Below are positions 39,683 to 48,120 of a DNA stretch of 64,000 nt, piece by piece. Positions within the stretch are counted from its first letter, which is position 1. Each line of letters begins with the position of its first letter. A model generated the notes under the pieces. It was given only the letters and a program-made list of their open reading frames with translations. It had not been told where the DNA came from and ran no database searches. The position numbers and the translations under genes are program-made. Source of the DNA: Novosphingobium ovatum (GTDB lineage Bacteria > Pseudomonadota > Alphaproteobacteria > Sphingomonadales > Sphingomonadaceae); contig NZ_JAAAPO010000005.1 of the NCBI RefSeq assembly GCF_009909235.1, positions 310,001 to 374,000 on the forward strand, written 5' to 3'.

Positions 39683-39865
39683 GGTCATATCCCTGCGGGG
39701 CGATGGCCCCCATCTGTGCGTCTGGCCGCGCCACGGCGGCGGCGGCTTTTGTGGCATGGCCCCGGACGCATGGCGCCCGGGGCCGAAGTACACGCGGCCA
39801 GCCCGAAAGCCCACCGCCAAGGCCCGGCACAGCACCCACAACAGGGGCGCGCACCTTTGGCCGGA

Positions 39866-40402
39866 TTACTTGATCAGCGTCGCCTGACGCAGCGTGCGCG
39901 CCTTGGTCAGGATGACATCCTCCAGACGCTGCACCGTGGCGGCCTCAACCGGGGCATCGACCCAGCCGCCGCCCTGCGAGACCTGACGCGCGGCCGTCAC
40001 GCGCAGCGCGTCCGAACGCAGATCCTTGTCCAGAATCGCCACCGTCACCTTCATCCGCTCGGCCGGGTTCTGGGGGTTGGCGTACCAGTCGGTGGCGATC
40101 ACGCCGCCCGCCTGATCAGCCTGCACCAGCGGCATGAACGAGAGCGCGTCCAGACTGGCGCGCCACAGATAAGCGTTCACGCCAATCGTGGTGATGTCCG
40201 ACGGGGGCAGCTGCATGGTGCTGCGCGTCACGCGGTGATGCTTGATCTTGATCGGGTTTTTCAGATGCACGCCGCCCGCGCAACCGCCCATGGCCAACGC
40301 CAGCACCGCCACCACGCCCGCGCGCAGCATCAGCGAACCCTTGCCACGGCCCGCGTGGCTCGAAGCGTCATTGGCCGTCATCGTCTTTGCAAATCCCGTC
40401 AT
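39866..40402 (-). CDS. DUF3576 domain lipoprotein
   Basis: This 178-residue protein has an N-terminal signal sequence with lipobox MGGC after about residue 30. The conserved body includes INVNAYLWRASLDALSFMPL-like text (here IGVNAYLWRASLDALSFMPL) and VTVAILDKDLRSDALRV, which I recognise as DUF3576, an alphaproteobacterial family of unknown role found upstream of leuS. ATG 40402 has AAAGGG 6 nt upstream. Confidence 0.8.
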   Translation of the reverse strand: MTGFAKTMTANDASSHAGRGKGSLMLRAGVVAVLALAMGGCAGGVHLKNPIKIKHHRVTRSTMQLPPSDITTIGVNAYLWRASLDALSFMPLVQADQAGGVIATDWYANPQNPAERMKVTVAILDKDLRSDALRVTAARQVSQGGGWVDAPVEAATVQRLEDVILTKARTLRQATLIK

Positions 40403-40680
40403 ACACAACCCTTTGCCCGGCACCGGGCCGGATGGAAAACCGCCTCGACACCTGCCCGAACCGGCGAACCGCCGCGAAAGCACGTCGAGCCTCTATAGCC
40501 GCCCCGTCCAGCGCGACAAGGGGGACAAGTGCGCCAAACCCGCCGCCATCCATCGATAGCGCCGGACATGCGCGTCACCCTGTCCGTTTGACCGCCGCCC
40601 GGCTTGGCATTGGCCGTTCCGCAGGTGAACGCTGGCTGAACACCGGCGGCGCTTGCTGGACGGGGGGGGCGGGCAGGTGT

Positions 40681-41502
40681 ATGTTGCGAATCATGCTTAG
40701 GCACCGCCTTGCACTTGACGCGCTGACAGCGCGCGCGCGACCCTCGCACAGGGGGACAACCGGCCCTGCGCTGGTGATGGTCTGCGCGGTGGCGGCACTG
40801 GCCCTGCCCAGCGCGGTACTGGCCTTTTCCACCCGTTTCGACATGCCCGGCAAGGATCTGGCCAGCCGCAACGAGATCGCCGGCGTTTCCCCCGCCGCCA
40901 TGACCAGCCGCCTGGCACACAGCCTGTCGCCCGCCAGCGGCACGCCGGGGCGCGGATTGTTTCCCTTTACCCCGGCCGGTCTGGCGACGCGGATCGACCG
41001 TTCGGTCACCGTGGCCATCCGCGTGAACGAGGCCGCCGCGCGGACGATCATTGTGCGCGGCATCCCGCCCCAGGCCAGCAACGCCAAGGCCGCAGCCAGC
41101 CATCTGGCGCCCACCATCAACGTCAGCCTGGCGCGCGGGCTGGGTGGATTTTCGCTGCCCACGCCGCCGGGCACCAGCACCTATCGCCTGCCGCCCGATC
41201 CGCGCCGGATCGACGGACCAGACCTTTCGGCCTTTGCCGCCAATGATCATGGCGGCCCGGCCGAATCACGCCTGTCGCCGCGCCTGCTGGTTGATGAACG
41301 CGAACGCCCCGGCCGCGCCCCACGCACGCTGGAGGGCGTGGGCGAACAGACCGTCGATCTGGGCGGCAGCTATCGCGTCACGCGCAATTTCGACGTGACC
41401 GCAGGGCTGCGCTATCAACAGGACCGCGACCGGCTGAAGCCGACCTATGACGGCAAGGCGAACGATCAATCGGTGTTTGTCGGCACGCAGTTCCGGTTCT
41501 GA
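40681..41502 (+). CDS. putative secreted or outer-membrane protein, unknown
   Basis: The frame gives 273 residues from ATG 40681; it is open further upstream, so the start is not certain. A hydrophobic export signal covers about residues 28-48 (ALVMVCAVAALALPSAVLA). The middle is Pro/Ala-rich. The last 50 residues alternate like beta strands (VDLGGSYRVTRNFDVTAGLRY, then FVGTQFRF) and end in Phe, the usual signal for outer-membrane assembly. With so few strands it cannot form a normal barrel alone. It is divergent from the DUF3576 gene. Confidence 0.55.
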   Translation: MLRIMLRHRLALDALTARARPSHRGTTGPALVMVCAVAALALPSAVLAFSTRFDMPGKDLASRNEIAGVSPAAMTSRLAHSLSPASGTPGRGLFPFTPAGLATRIDRSVTVAIRVNEAAARTIIVRGIPPQASNAKAAASHLAPTINVSLARGLGGFSLPTPPGTSTYRLPPDPRRIDGPDLSAFAANDHGGPAESRLSPRLLVDERERPGRAPRTLEGVGEQTVDLGGSYRVTRNFDVTAGLRYQQDRDRLKPTYDGKANDQSVFVGTQFRF

Positions 41503-41519
41503 GGCGTTGGCCAGATCGG

Positions 41520-41537
41520 ATTGCGCTGCACTGCAAT
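41520..41537. promoter_or_regulatory. TGC/GCA inverted repeat upstream of phaB, possible PhaR site
   Basis: ATTGC (41520-41524) and GCAAT (41533-41537) flank GCTGCACT, giving several TGC and GCA triplets. PhaR-type polyhydroxyalkanoate regulators bind TGC-rich inverted repeats. The site is 213 bp before the phaB start. The assignment is inference. Confidence 0.3.
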
Positions 41538-41582
41538 AAAGTGCGTCCATTTTCGCGCTAAAATATCGTTGCAATGCGGTAT

Positions 41583-41607
41583 ATTTGCGCAGTTGCGTTT
41601 CGCAAAT
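41583..41607. promoter_or_regulatory. second TGC-rich inverted repeat upstream of phaB
   Basis: ATTTGCG (41583-41589) and CGCAAAT (41601-41607) are exact reverse complements around an 11-bp centre that itself contains TTGCG. Together with the first repeat it suggests a two-site operator in the unusually AT-rich 247-bp leader of phaB. Confidence 0.35.
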
Positions 41608-41749
41608 GCAGTATTCACCTGCCAATCCACGCATAGCACGACGGTTTATTTCCAAATCGCGCCTTTTATTAGGTGCGGCCGCCTTGCTCACTCTGCGGAC
41701 ATATCCTAGCTAATTGGTATTGGCAGCACTACGTAATTATGGAGGACAT

Positions 41750-42472
41750 GTGGCACGCGTCGCGATCGTAACCGGAGGCACCCGAGGCATCGGCGAAGCC
41801 ATCAGCCTCGCACTCAAGGATCTGGGCTATACCGTTGCCGCCAACTATGCTGGCAATGTCGAGAAGGCGACAGCCTTTACCGAACGGACGGGCATTCCCG
41901 CCTACCGCTGGGACGTCGGCGATTTTGAGGCGACGCAGGCCGGTTGTGCCGCCGTTGCCGCCGATCTGGGGCCCATCGACGTGGTGGTGAACAACGCCGG
42001 CATCACCCGCGATGGCGTCTTGCACAAAATGTCGTTCGACGACTGGAACGAGGTGATGCGCATCAACCTGGGCGGCTGTTTCAACATGGCCAAGGCAACC
42101 TTTCCCGGCATGCGCGAACGTGGCTGGGGCCGCATCGTCAACATTGGCTCGATCAACGGTCAGGCGGGCCAGTATGGTCAGGTGAACTATGCCGCGGCCA
42201 AATCGGGCATCCACGGCTTTACCAAGGCGCTGGCCCAGGAAGGCGCCAAATTCGGCGTGACCGTCAACGCCATCGCGCCGGGCTATATCGACACCGAAAT
42301 GGTGGCGGCCGTGCCCGCGCCCGTGCTGGAAAAGATTGTCGCCAAGATCCCGGTGGGCCGTCTGGGCCATGCCGAGGAGATCGCGCGCGGCGTGGCGTTC
42401 CTGTGCAGCGAGGAAGCCGGTTTTGTCACCGGCTCGACCATGTCGATCAACGGTGGTCAGCACATGTATTGA
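41750..42472 (+). CDS. phaB: acetoacetyl-CoA reductase
   Basis: This 240-residue short-chain dehydrogenase reduces acetoacetyl-CoA to (R)-3-hydroxybutyryl-CoA for polyhydroxybutyrate. The cofactor motif TGGTRGIGEA, NNAGI, and catalytic Ser134, Tyr147 and Lys151 are present. The ending STMSINGGQHMY is typical of PhaB rather than FabG. GTG 41750 is the start: GGAGG (41741-41745) is 4 nt upstream, and the overlapping ATG 41748 is in another frame. phaA and phaC are not nearby. Confidence 0.93.
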   Translation: MARVAIVTGGTRGIGEAISLALKDLGYTVAANYAGNVEKATAFTERTGIPAYRWDVGDFEATQAGCAAVAADLGPIDVVVNNAGITRDGVLHKMSFDDWNEVMRINLGGCFNMAKATFPGMRERGWGRIVNIGSINGQAGQYGQVNYAAAKSGIHGFTKALAQEGAKFGVTVNAIAPGYIDTEMVAAVPAPVLEKIVAKIPVGRLGHAEEIARGVAFLCSEEAGFVTGSTMSINGGQHMY

Positions 42473-42500
42473 TCGGGCGCCACAGCGTCAGGATCGGCCG

Positions 42501-42532
42501 GGGCCGCGCGAGGGGACACCTTGCGCGGCCCT
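42501..42532 (+). terminator. GC-rich hairpin after phaB
   Basis: GGGCCGCGCGAGG pairs imperfectly with CCTTGCGCGGCCC around GGACA. Only CTTGG follows instead of a T-run, so termination would be weak on its own; the hairpin at 42587 follows. Confidence 0.5.
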
Positions 42533-42586
42533 TGGCTTATCCGCGCCCCAGACGCTGCCCTGCGCCCAACGCCCCCCGCGCATAAG

Positions 42587-42617
42587 CAAATGGCCCACCG
42601 GGGCGGCAGGCCATTTG
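42587..42617. terminator. bidirectional hairpin between convergent phaB and ctrA
   Basis: CAAATGGCC (42587-42595) and GGCCATTTG (42609-42617) form a perfect 9-bp stem with a 13-nt loop. TGTTG follows on the plus strand and TTATG on the minus strand, so it may end both transcripts. Confidence 0.6.
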
Positions 42618-42672
42618 TGTTGCCTTCAAAGCTTTGGGGGCGGATCGAAGACGAAACGCGTGGATCAGGCGA

Positions 42673-43368
42673 TCAGGCGGCCACCGCATCCTCGCCCGGA
42701 TCGCGCAGCACATAGCCACGGCCCCAGACGGTTTCGATGTAGTTTTCGCCACCACAGGCATGGGCCAGCTTCTTGCGCAGCTTGCAGATGAAGACGTCGA
42801 TGATCTTCAGCTCAGGCTCGTCCATGCCGCCATACAGGTGGTTGAGGAACATTTCCTTGGTCAGCGTCGTGCCCTTGCGCAGCGACAGCAGCTCGAGCAT
42901 GGCATATTCCTTGCCAGTCAAATGCACGCGGGCGCCATCGACCTCGACGGTCTTGGCGTCCAGATTGACCGACAGCTTGCCGGTGCGGATGACCGACTGC
43001 GAATGCCCCTTGCTCCGGCGCACAACGGCGTGGATGCGGGCGATCAGCTCCTCGCGGTGGAACGGCTTGGTCACGTAATCGTCGGCACCAAAGCCGAACG
43101 AGCGCACCTTGCTGTCCATCTCCGAGATGCCCGAGAGAATCAGCACCGGGGTCTGCACCTTGGCGACGCGCAGCTTTTTCAGCACGTCATAGCCGTGCAT
43201 GTCCGGCAGGTTCAGGTCCAGGAGGATGATATCGTAATCGTACAGCTTACCCAGATCCAAGCCCTCTTCGCCCAGATCCGTCGAGTAGACGTTGAAGCCT
43301 TCCGTCGTGAGCATCAGTTCGATGGCTCGTGCCGTGGTTGGCTCGTCCTCGATCAACAATACGCGCAT
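42673..43368 (-). CDS. ctrA: cell-cycle response regulator CtrA
   Basis: This 231-residue OmpR-type regulator is the master cell-cycle transcription factor of alphaproteobacteria. The receiver has phospho-acceptor Asp51 (LLDLNLPD) and Lys101 (VTKPF). The winged helix includes [19 protein letters not shown] and [11 protein letters not shown], nearly invariant in CtrA. The C-terminus ends in VAA, consistent with ClpXP recognition of a terminal Ala-Ala. The frame is open upstream, but ATG 43368 begins the receiver (MRVLLIEDE). Confidence 0.97.
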   Translation of the reverse strand: MRVLLIEDEPTTARAIELMLTTEGFNVYSTDLGEEGLDLGKLYDYDIILLDLNLPDMHGYDVLKKLRVAKVQTPVLILSGISEMDSKVRSFGFGADDYVTKPFHREELIARIHAVVRRSKGHSQSVIRTGKLSVNLDAKTVEVDGARVHLTGKEYAMLELLSLRKGTTLTKEMFLNHLYGGMDEPELKIIDVFICKLRKKLAHACGGENYIETVWGRGYVLRDPGEDAVAA

Positions 43369-43459
43369 GGGTAAAACCCCCTTTGCCCCGGTGAACGCCG
43401 ACACCACCTGTTCATAGGTATGTCGGCACTATTAACCATAGGAGCAATGAACGTAAAAG

Positions 43460-43475
43460 GTTAATTTTGCGTAAA
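43460..43475 (-). promoter_or_regulatory. CtrA box upstream of ctrA
   Basis: On the minus strand TTTA-N7-TTAAC matches the CtrA consensus TTAA-N7-TTAAC with one mismatch, 92 bp upstream of the ctrA ATG. Further TTAACC and GGTTAA half-sites flank it within 30 bp. This fits the autoregulation known for ctrA. Confidence 0.6.
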
Positions 43476-43579
43476 TTGGCCGTTTTTCCCCGCTTTGCCC
43501 CAGCTCTACGGCGGCTTGCTTAGGCGTTTGCCACAGGTCGGACTGGCCTTGCGACTCGCGGCGGGGCGCGGGGTACGGC

Positions 43580-45058
43580 TTAACGGCGCACCACGGCCAT
43601 CGGGGCCAGCGGATGCAACGCCCAACCGTTGATGGCATAGCCCGGCGTGGCGTTGGGGGCCAGCGACCAGCGAATCGGTTGACCCAGGGGGATGTAGAGA
43701 TTCGCCTCGGCAGCGGCACGTTCGGCCTGCGCCATGATGCTGGGGCCGGTGGCCGGATCAGCCTCCAGCGCCTTGGCCAACAGCGCGTCGGCCTCGGCAG
43801 AACAGGGGCGGCGCACGCGGCAATGCAGCTGGTTCATGTACCACACCGGCGAACGATAGCGCGCCACCCGGTCAACCAGCCGCAAGTCCGCCGTGGCATT
43901 GATCGCCACCCGTTGCAGCGTCACGCCAATCGCGGCCAGATCCACCGCCAACCGCTCGGCCAGCAGATCGGCCCCCGGCCCCTGTGGCAAAGCAATACGC
44001 AGCACCGCTGGTTTGCCCGACACCTTGGCCCATGTCGCGATGCGCTGGGCGGCCATGGTGCGCCGTCCGGCCAGATCATAATCGGCCCAGCGTTCGCCCA
44101 CCGCGCCCGGATCGCCATCCAGCCCCGGCGTGACGATCCGGCTGGTCACCACCCATCCCGGCATTCCCAGCCGCTGCGCCAAAGCCTCGCGGTCGATGGC
44201 CATGGCCAGCGCCTCGCGGTTCTGGCGGATGGCCAACAAGCCCTGCTCATTCTCCACCGCCAGCCCGAACAGCCCCACCACCGGATCAATGCGCGGCGTG
44301 GCGCGGCCCGGCAGATTGGCGCCGATCACCCCGCGCCGCAGCCGGGGCAGATCGGCAAACGTCCCGCCCAGCAGCACCGCCGCCCGCCCCGCCGCATAAT
44401 CGGCCAATGCGCGTTCGGCAGGCAGGCTGCGCAGGATCAGCGGGCGGACCAAATCACTCCACCCCTCGACACTGGGCAGACCGCGCCGTTCAGGAGCCAC
44501 AGCAGTCAATCGCATGGCCTCGCCCTCCGCCTTGGCGGTCATGCTGCCGGTTTGACGGCCGCGCATCTGCAAGCCCAGCTCCGGCTGGGCCAGCAATTGC
44601 AACAGGTCAGGCATGGGATGCGACAGACGCAGTTCCAGCACGCGGCCAGCCATCGCCCGCACCTCTGCCACCGGGGCCAGATCCAGCGCCAGCGGCGTCC
44701 CCGCCACCCCGCCGATCGCCCGCATCAGCGCGGCGCGCGCCGTCTCGCCGGTCATGCGGCCACCATCCGCCCATGCCCCGCCACGAATGCGAAAGATATA
44801 GCTGAGCCCGTCGTCCGTGACGATCCAGCGGTCGGCGATACCGGGCACCACATTGCCATCGGCGTCCAGCGTCACCAGCCCTTCGCTGGTTGCACCGCGC
44901 ATCAGGCGGGCGGCATCGGCGGGCTGCGCGCCGCCAGAGGCCAGATCACCTGGCGCTCCGATCACCACCACCGGCAAGGCCTGTTGATCGGCCCGGCCAC
45001 AAGCGGTCAGCACCAGCCCGCCAGCCAGCGCCAGGCCCAAGCCGCGCCACCGCACCAT
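43580..45058 (-). CDS. ABC transporter solute-binding lipoprotein, family 5
   Basis: This 492-residue protein has a signal peptide with lipobox LTAC (about residues 17-20) and a family 5 (peptide/nickel type) binding-protein fold: GLVTLDADGNVVPGIADRWIV, FRIRGGAWADGGRM and later VGLFGLAVENEQGLLAIRQNR. Residue order fits SBP_bac_5, but no permease or ATPase genes are adjacent, so the transporter is elsewhere or this is an orphan. ATG 45058 gives a normal lipoprotein signal; ATG 45097 is also possible. Confidence 0.75.
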   Translation of the reverse strand: MVRWRGLGLALAGGLVLTACGRADQQALPVVVIGAPGDLASGGAQPADAARLMRGATSEGLVTLDADGNVVPGIADRWIVTDDGLSYIFRIRGGAWADGGRMTGETARAALMRAIGGVAGTPLALDLAPVAEVRAMAGRVLELRLSHPMPDLLQLLAQPELGLQMRGRQTGSMTAKAEGEAMRLTAVAPERRGLPSVEGWSDLVRPLILRSLPAERALADYAAGRAAVLLGGTFADLPRLRRGVIGANLPGRATPRIDPVVGLFGLAVENEQGLLAIRQNREALAMAIDREALAQRLGMPGWVVTSRIVTPGLDGDPGAVGERWADYDLAGRRTMAAQRIATWAKVSGKPAVLRIALPQGPGADLLAERLAVDLAAIGVTLQRVAINATADLRLVDRVARYRSPVWYMNQLHCRVRRPCSAEADALLAKALEADPATGPSIMAQAERAAAEANLYIPLGQPIRWSLAPNATPGYAINGWALHPLAPMAVVRR

Positions 45059-45216
45059 CGGGCGATCACCGCATTTCCAGAAAGCCGTCACCTGCATCGC
45101 ACCAAGGATTAGGGCGCGCGCGCTGCCACGGCAATCACCTGTGGGCGTAAAATTCCATCCGCCCGGGGATTGATGGCCCCCTGTGTGATCAGCCCCGCCC
45201 GATTACACCTTGCCCA

Positions 45217-45603
45217 TTACACCTTGCGCAAGGCGCCCCGGCCATTGCCCGACATCAGTTGGGCCACACTGGGCAAAGGGCGGAACTGGGGCGGCTCGAC
45301 CGCGGGGCCAGTCCCCGCACGGGCAGTCTTGGGGTCGATCTCTTCATCAAAGGCCACGCCAAAGCGCGCGTCCTGCACCCAGGCGACAACGCCCGGCACC
45401 TGCCCCACATTGCGAATGTCCATGATGACCGGCGTGCCGCGCACCACCCGCGGGCCGCCCTCGGCCATCAGGCCACCGGGCGACAGGTTGCGGATCTTGA
45501 CGCGGAACTCCTTGTCCATGCCAGCTACCCGCAGGCCAGCCATCACGAACAGGCTGTCGCGGGCAATGTGGCGCTGCTCTAACTCGGTCATGGCGGTGCT
45601 CAA
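45217..45603 (-). CDS. PilZ domain protein
   Basis: This 128-residue protein is a single PilZ domain. It has both c-di-GMP-binding motifs: RxxxR at residues 11-15 (RHIAR) and NxSxxG at 39-44 (NLSPGG). It should therefore bind c-di-GMP and could regulate motility, cell cycle or EPS export. It stands alone between the solute-binding gene and dksA on the same strand. Confidence 0.85.
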   Translation of the reverse strand: MSTAMTELEQRHIARDSLFVMAGLRVAGMDKEFRVKIRNLSPGGLMAEGGPRVVRGTPVIMDIRNVGQVPGVVAWVQDARFGVAFDEEIDPKTARAGTGPAVEPPQFRPLPSVAQLMSGNGRGALRKV

Positions 45604-45854
45604 CTCCGAAGTGGCGGGCCGGGCTGCGCACAGCGTCGGCGGGCCAGTGTCTGGATCAACACCGAAAAGTTAAAAGCGCACGGTTAAGGAAAGCTGAAAT
45701 TTCGCCGCGTTTTACCGGAGCAATACGCACAGATACGGTGCAAAAACGGGACAATTTCGCCCCACGAGCGCATGGTAAACCCGCTTGACACCAATGCCCG
45801 ATGGCGGCGGGCGATTCGCCTCGCCCCCAGCCCGCCGGGCCTTGGGCACGCGAC

Positions 45855-46313
45855 TCAATCCTCGCGGCTGATCTTTTCGCGGCGCTCGTGGGCTTCCTGC
45901 GCCTCGACCGTCATGGTGGCGATGGGGCGGGCAATCAGGCGGCCCAGGCCGATCGGCTCACCGGTCACCTCGCAAAAGCCGTATTCGCCTTCCTCGATTC
46001 GACGCAGCGCCGAATCGATCTTGGAGATCAGCTTGCGCTGGCGATCGCGGGTACGCAGTTCGATGCCCCAATCGGTCTCGCTGCTGGCGCGGTCATTCAG
46101 GTCCGGCTCGCGCAGGGGGCCTTCCTGCAACTGGCTCAGCGTGTCCGCCGAGGCCGAGAGGATCAGCTTTTTCCACTGTTGCAGCAGGCGGCGGAAGTAA
46201 TCCTGCTGCGCCTCGGACATATATTCTTCGCTGTCGGACGGGACATAATCACCGGCCAGAGAACGCCGCGCCTTGACCAGGACGTCGATTTCGTCAGCCA
46301 GACCACTTGCCAT
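45855..46313 (-). CDS. dksA: DksA-family RNA polymerase-binding regulator with degenerate zinc finger
   Basis: This 152-residue protein acts in the RNA polymerase secondary channel with ppGpp. The coiled-coil tip DxxDxA is intact (Asp71, Asp74, Ala76), and the family segment IELRTRDRQRKLISKID follows. Of the four zinc-finger cysteines of E. coli DksA only Cys114 is kept; the others are Thr117, Thr135 and Ala138. As I recall, the Rhodobacter sphaeroides protein has a similar reduced set and is functional. ATG 46313 has GGAGGGA directly before it with a 4-nt gap. Confidence 0.92.
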   Translation of the reverse strand: MASGLADEIDVLVKARRSLAGDYVPSDSEEYMSEAQQDYFRRLLQQWKKLILSASADTLSQLQEGPLREPDLNDRASSETDWGIELRTRDRQRKLISKIDSALRRIEEGEYGFCEVTGEPIGLGRLIARPIATMTVEAQEAHERREKISRED

Positions 46314-46516
46314 CAAATCCCTCCGCGCCTTTCGGCCTAACAAAGGCAATACACCTTCGCCGGCAAAATCCGGCGCTGGGCCTTTGTCGAACGAGCCGCG
46401 CTTTAGCTGTCCGCGCCCCGCCACACAAGCGCCAAGCCGGTAAGGCCGCGTTTTTCAACAAGAGCTTTGTCGCAGAACCGTCACGCATCCACTCCGGCAA
46501 AGCCTTGCCAGTATGG

Positions 46517-46532
46517 TTGACGAATAATTAAC
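46517..46532 (+). promoter_or_regulatory. CtrA-like box upstream of the Sel1-like gene
   Basis: TTGA (46517-46520), a 7-bp spacer and TTAAC (46528-46532) match TTAA-N7-TTAAC with one mismatch. It lies 67 bp before the start of the Sel1-like gene, a suitable distance for activation. Confidence 0.45.
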
Positions 46533-46598
46533 CAGCCTGAGCCAGCCTCTGGACTCGAGAACGGCCCGATGTGCCGTGATTCGAGGGGTGCAAGTATT

Positions 46599-46943
46599 AT
46601 GGAAGCGAGCTGGAACAAGAGCGCTGACTTGCCGAGCGGCCACATGGCCATCGTCACCGACGCCAATGATGAACATCTGGTGGCCGATTGCCTGAACGCG
46701 GCAGCCCAAGGCGACATCAGCGCCTATTTCGATCTGGGCGTGATGTATTCCACCGGCAGCCACGGCGTCGAATGCGACCTGATCGAGGCGCACAAATGGT
46801 TCAATCTGGCCGCCGTGCTGGGCCATGAGGAAGCCGCCGTCTGCCGCCACGAGATCAGCGACGAAATGACCGCCCGCGAAATCGCCGAGGCCCAGCGCCG
46901 CGCCCGCGAGTGGTTGAACGTCACCCGGCGCCACGCAGCGTAA
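46599..46943 (+). CDS. small Sel1-repeat-like protein
   Basis: This 114-residue cytoplasmic protein contains about two Sel1-type repeats: AAAQGDISAYFDLGVMYSTGSHG followed by CDLIEAHKWFNLAAVLGHEEA (named here by position, about residues 34-80). A helical, Arg-rich tail ends the protein. Sel1 repeats mediate protein contacts. A CtrA-like box upstream hints at cell-cycle control. The frame opens at 46569, but ATG 46599 gives the better N-terminus; GGGG lies further upstream than usual. Confidence 0.7.
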   Translation: MEASWNKSADLPSGHMAIVTDANDEHLVADCLNAAAQGDISAYFDLGVMYSTGSHGVECDLIEAHKWFNLAAVLGHEEAAVCRHEISDEMTAREIAEAQRRAREWLNVTRRHAA

Positions 46944-46955
46944 AGCCGCGCTGAT

Positions 46956-48113
46956 TCAGCCTTCCTTGCGGAACGGGGTGCGGGTGTTGAGCACCAGCTG
47001 ATCGCTGGCCACGCCCTGACGCTCTTGTTCCAGAAAATCGGCCACTGCCGCGCGAAAGCCGGGATGGACGATGTAATGCGCCGATGTGGTGCGCACCGGC
47101 TCGTATCCGCGGGCCAGCTTGTGCCCCCCTTGCGCGCCCGCCTCCACCCGCGCCAAACCGCGCGCGATGGCGGCATCGATCGCCTGATAATAGCATAGTT
47201 CGAAATGCAAAAAGGGCCGGTCAACCACCGCCCCCCAATAGCGCCCATATAACGCGTCGCGCCCGATAAAGTTCAGCGCGCCCGCCACCGGCATATCCCC
47301 GTCATAGGCCAGCACCAGCAGGATCTGGTCGGCCATCGTTTGCCCCAACAGATCAAACGCCGCGCGCGTCAGATAGGGGCGCCCCCATTTACGACTGCCG
47401 GTGTCCTGATAAAACGCCCAGAACGCGTCCCAATGTTCAGGCCGGATCGCATCGCCCGACAATTGGCGGATCGTCACCCCTGCCTGCGCGGCGGCCCGTT
47501 CCTTGCGCAGATTCTTGCGCTTGGCCGATGACAGCGCGCCCAGAAAATCGTCGAAACAGCCATAGCCCCGGTTTTCCCAATGGAACTGGATGTCATGGCG
47601 AATCAGCCAGCCCGCCTGCTCAAACAGCGCCACCTGATCGGGCGCGATGAAGGTGGCATGAGCGGACGACAATTCAGCATCGCGGCACAGCGTTTCGGCC
47701 GCCCGCAACAGCGGCAGCGCCACCGCCCGATCACGCGTCAGGATGCGCGGGCCGGTGGCGGGGGTAAAGGGCACCGCGATCTGCAATTTGGGGTAATAAT
47801 CACCCCCTGCCCGCGCCCACGCATCGGCCCAGGCATGGTCGAACACATATTCGCCCTGACTATGCGATTTGATATAGGCGGGAAGCGCCCCAAGGGCCAC
47901 GTTATTGTCGTCATTGACAACAATCGGCGCGGCGCGCCAGCCGGTATGGGATTGCTCCGCGTCCAGCCGGTCGACACTGCCCGACCGTTCCATCGCCGCC
48001 AGAAAGGCATGGGTGACAAAGGGGTTGCCGCCATCGCTCAACCCATCCCATTCCGCCGCCGACAGATCGGCAACACTGGGCAGGATTTGCGCGGTATATG
48101 AAGGGTTTGGCAT
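46956..48113 (-). CDS. FemAB/GNAT-like family protein (PF04339, DUF482)
   Basis: This 385-residue protein has the tandem GNAT fold of the FemAB-like family. Recognisable parts are the N-terminal NPFVTHAFLAAMERSGSV, the middle FLGALSSAKRKNLRKER and the C-terminal RYWGAVVDRPFLHFELCYYQ with GAQGGHKLARGYEP. Members are peptidogalycan or amino-acyl transferase-like but without a proven substrate. It is the last gene of a five-gene minus-strand operon, 7 bp after the GDPD gene. Confidence 0.85.
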   Translation of the reverse strand: MPNPSYTAQILPSVADLSAAEWDGLSDGGNPFVTHAFLAAMERSGSVDRLDAEQSHTGWRAAPIVVNDDNNVALGALPAYIKSHSQGEYVFDHAWADAWARAGGDYYPKLQIAVPFTPATGPRILTRDRAVALPLLRAAETLCRDAELSSAHATFIAPDQVALFEQAGWLIRHDIQFHWENRGYGCFDDFLGALSSAKRKNLRKERAAAQAGVTIRQLSGDAIRPEHWDAFWAFYQDTGSRKWGRPYLTRAAFDLLGQTMADQILLVLAYDGDMPVAGALNFIGRDALYGRYWGAVVDRPFLHFELCYYQAIDAAIARGLARVEAGAQGGHKLARGYEPVRTTSAHYIVHPGFRAAVADFLEQERQGVASDQLVLNTRTPFRKEG

Positions 48114-48120
48114 CAGGGGG

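Noticed and set aside
36989..40498. 1169-codon open frame on the plus strand opposite lptE, leuS and the DUF3576 gene
   Set aside because: It covers three well-supported minus-strand genes and its translation is low-complexity His/Arg/Gln-rich.
45668..45690. TTAA-N10-TTAA upstream of the PilZ gene as a CtrA site
   Set aside because: The spacing is 10, not 7, so it does not fit the CtrA consensus.
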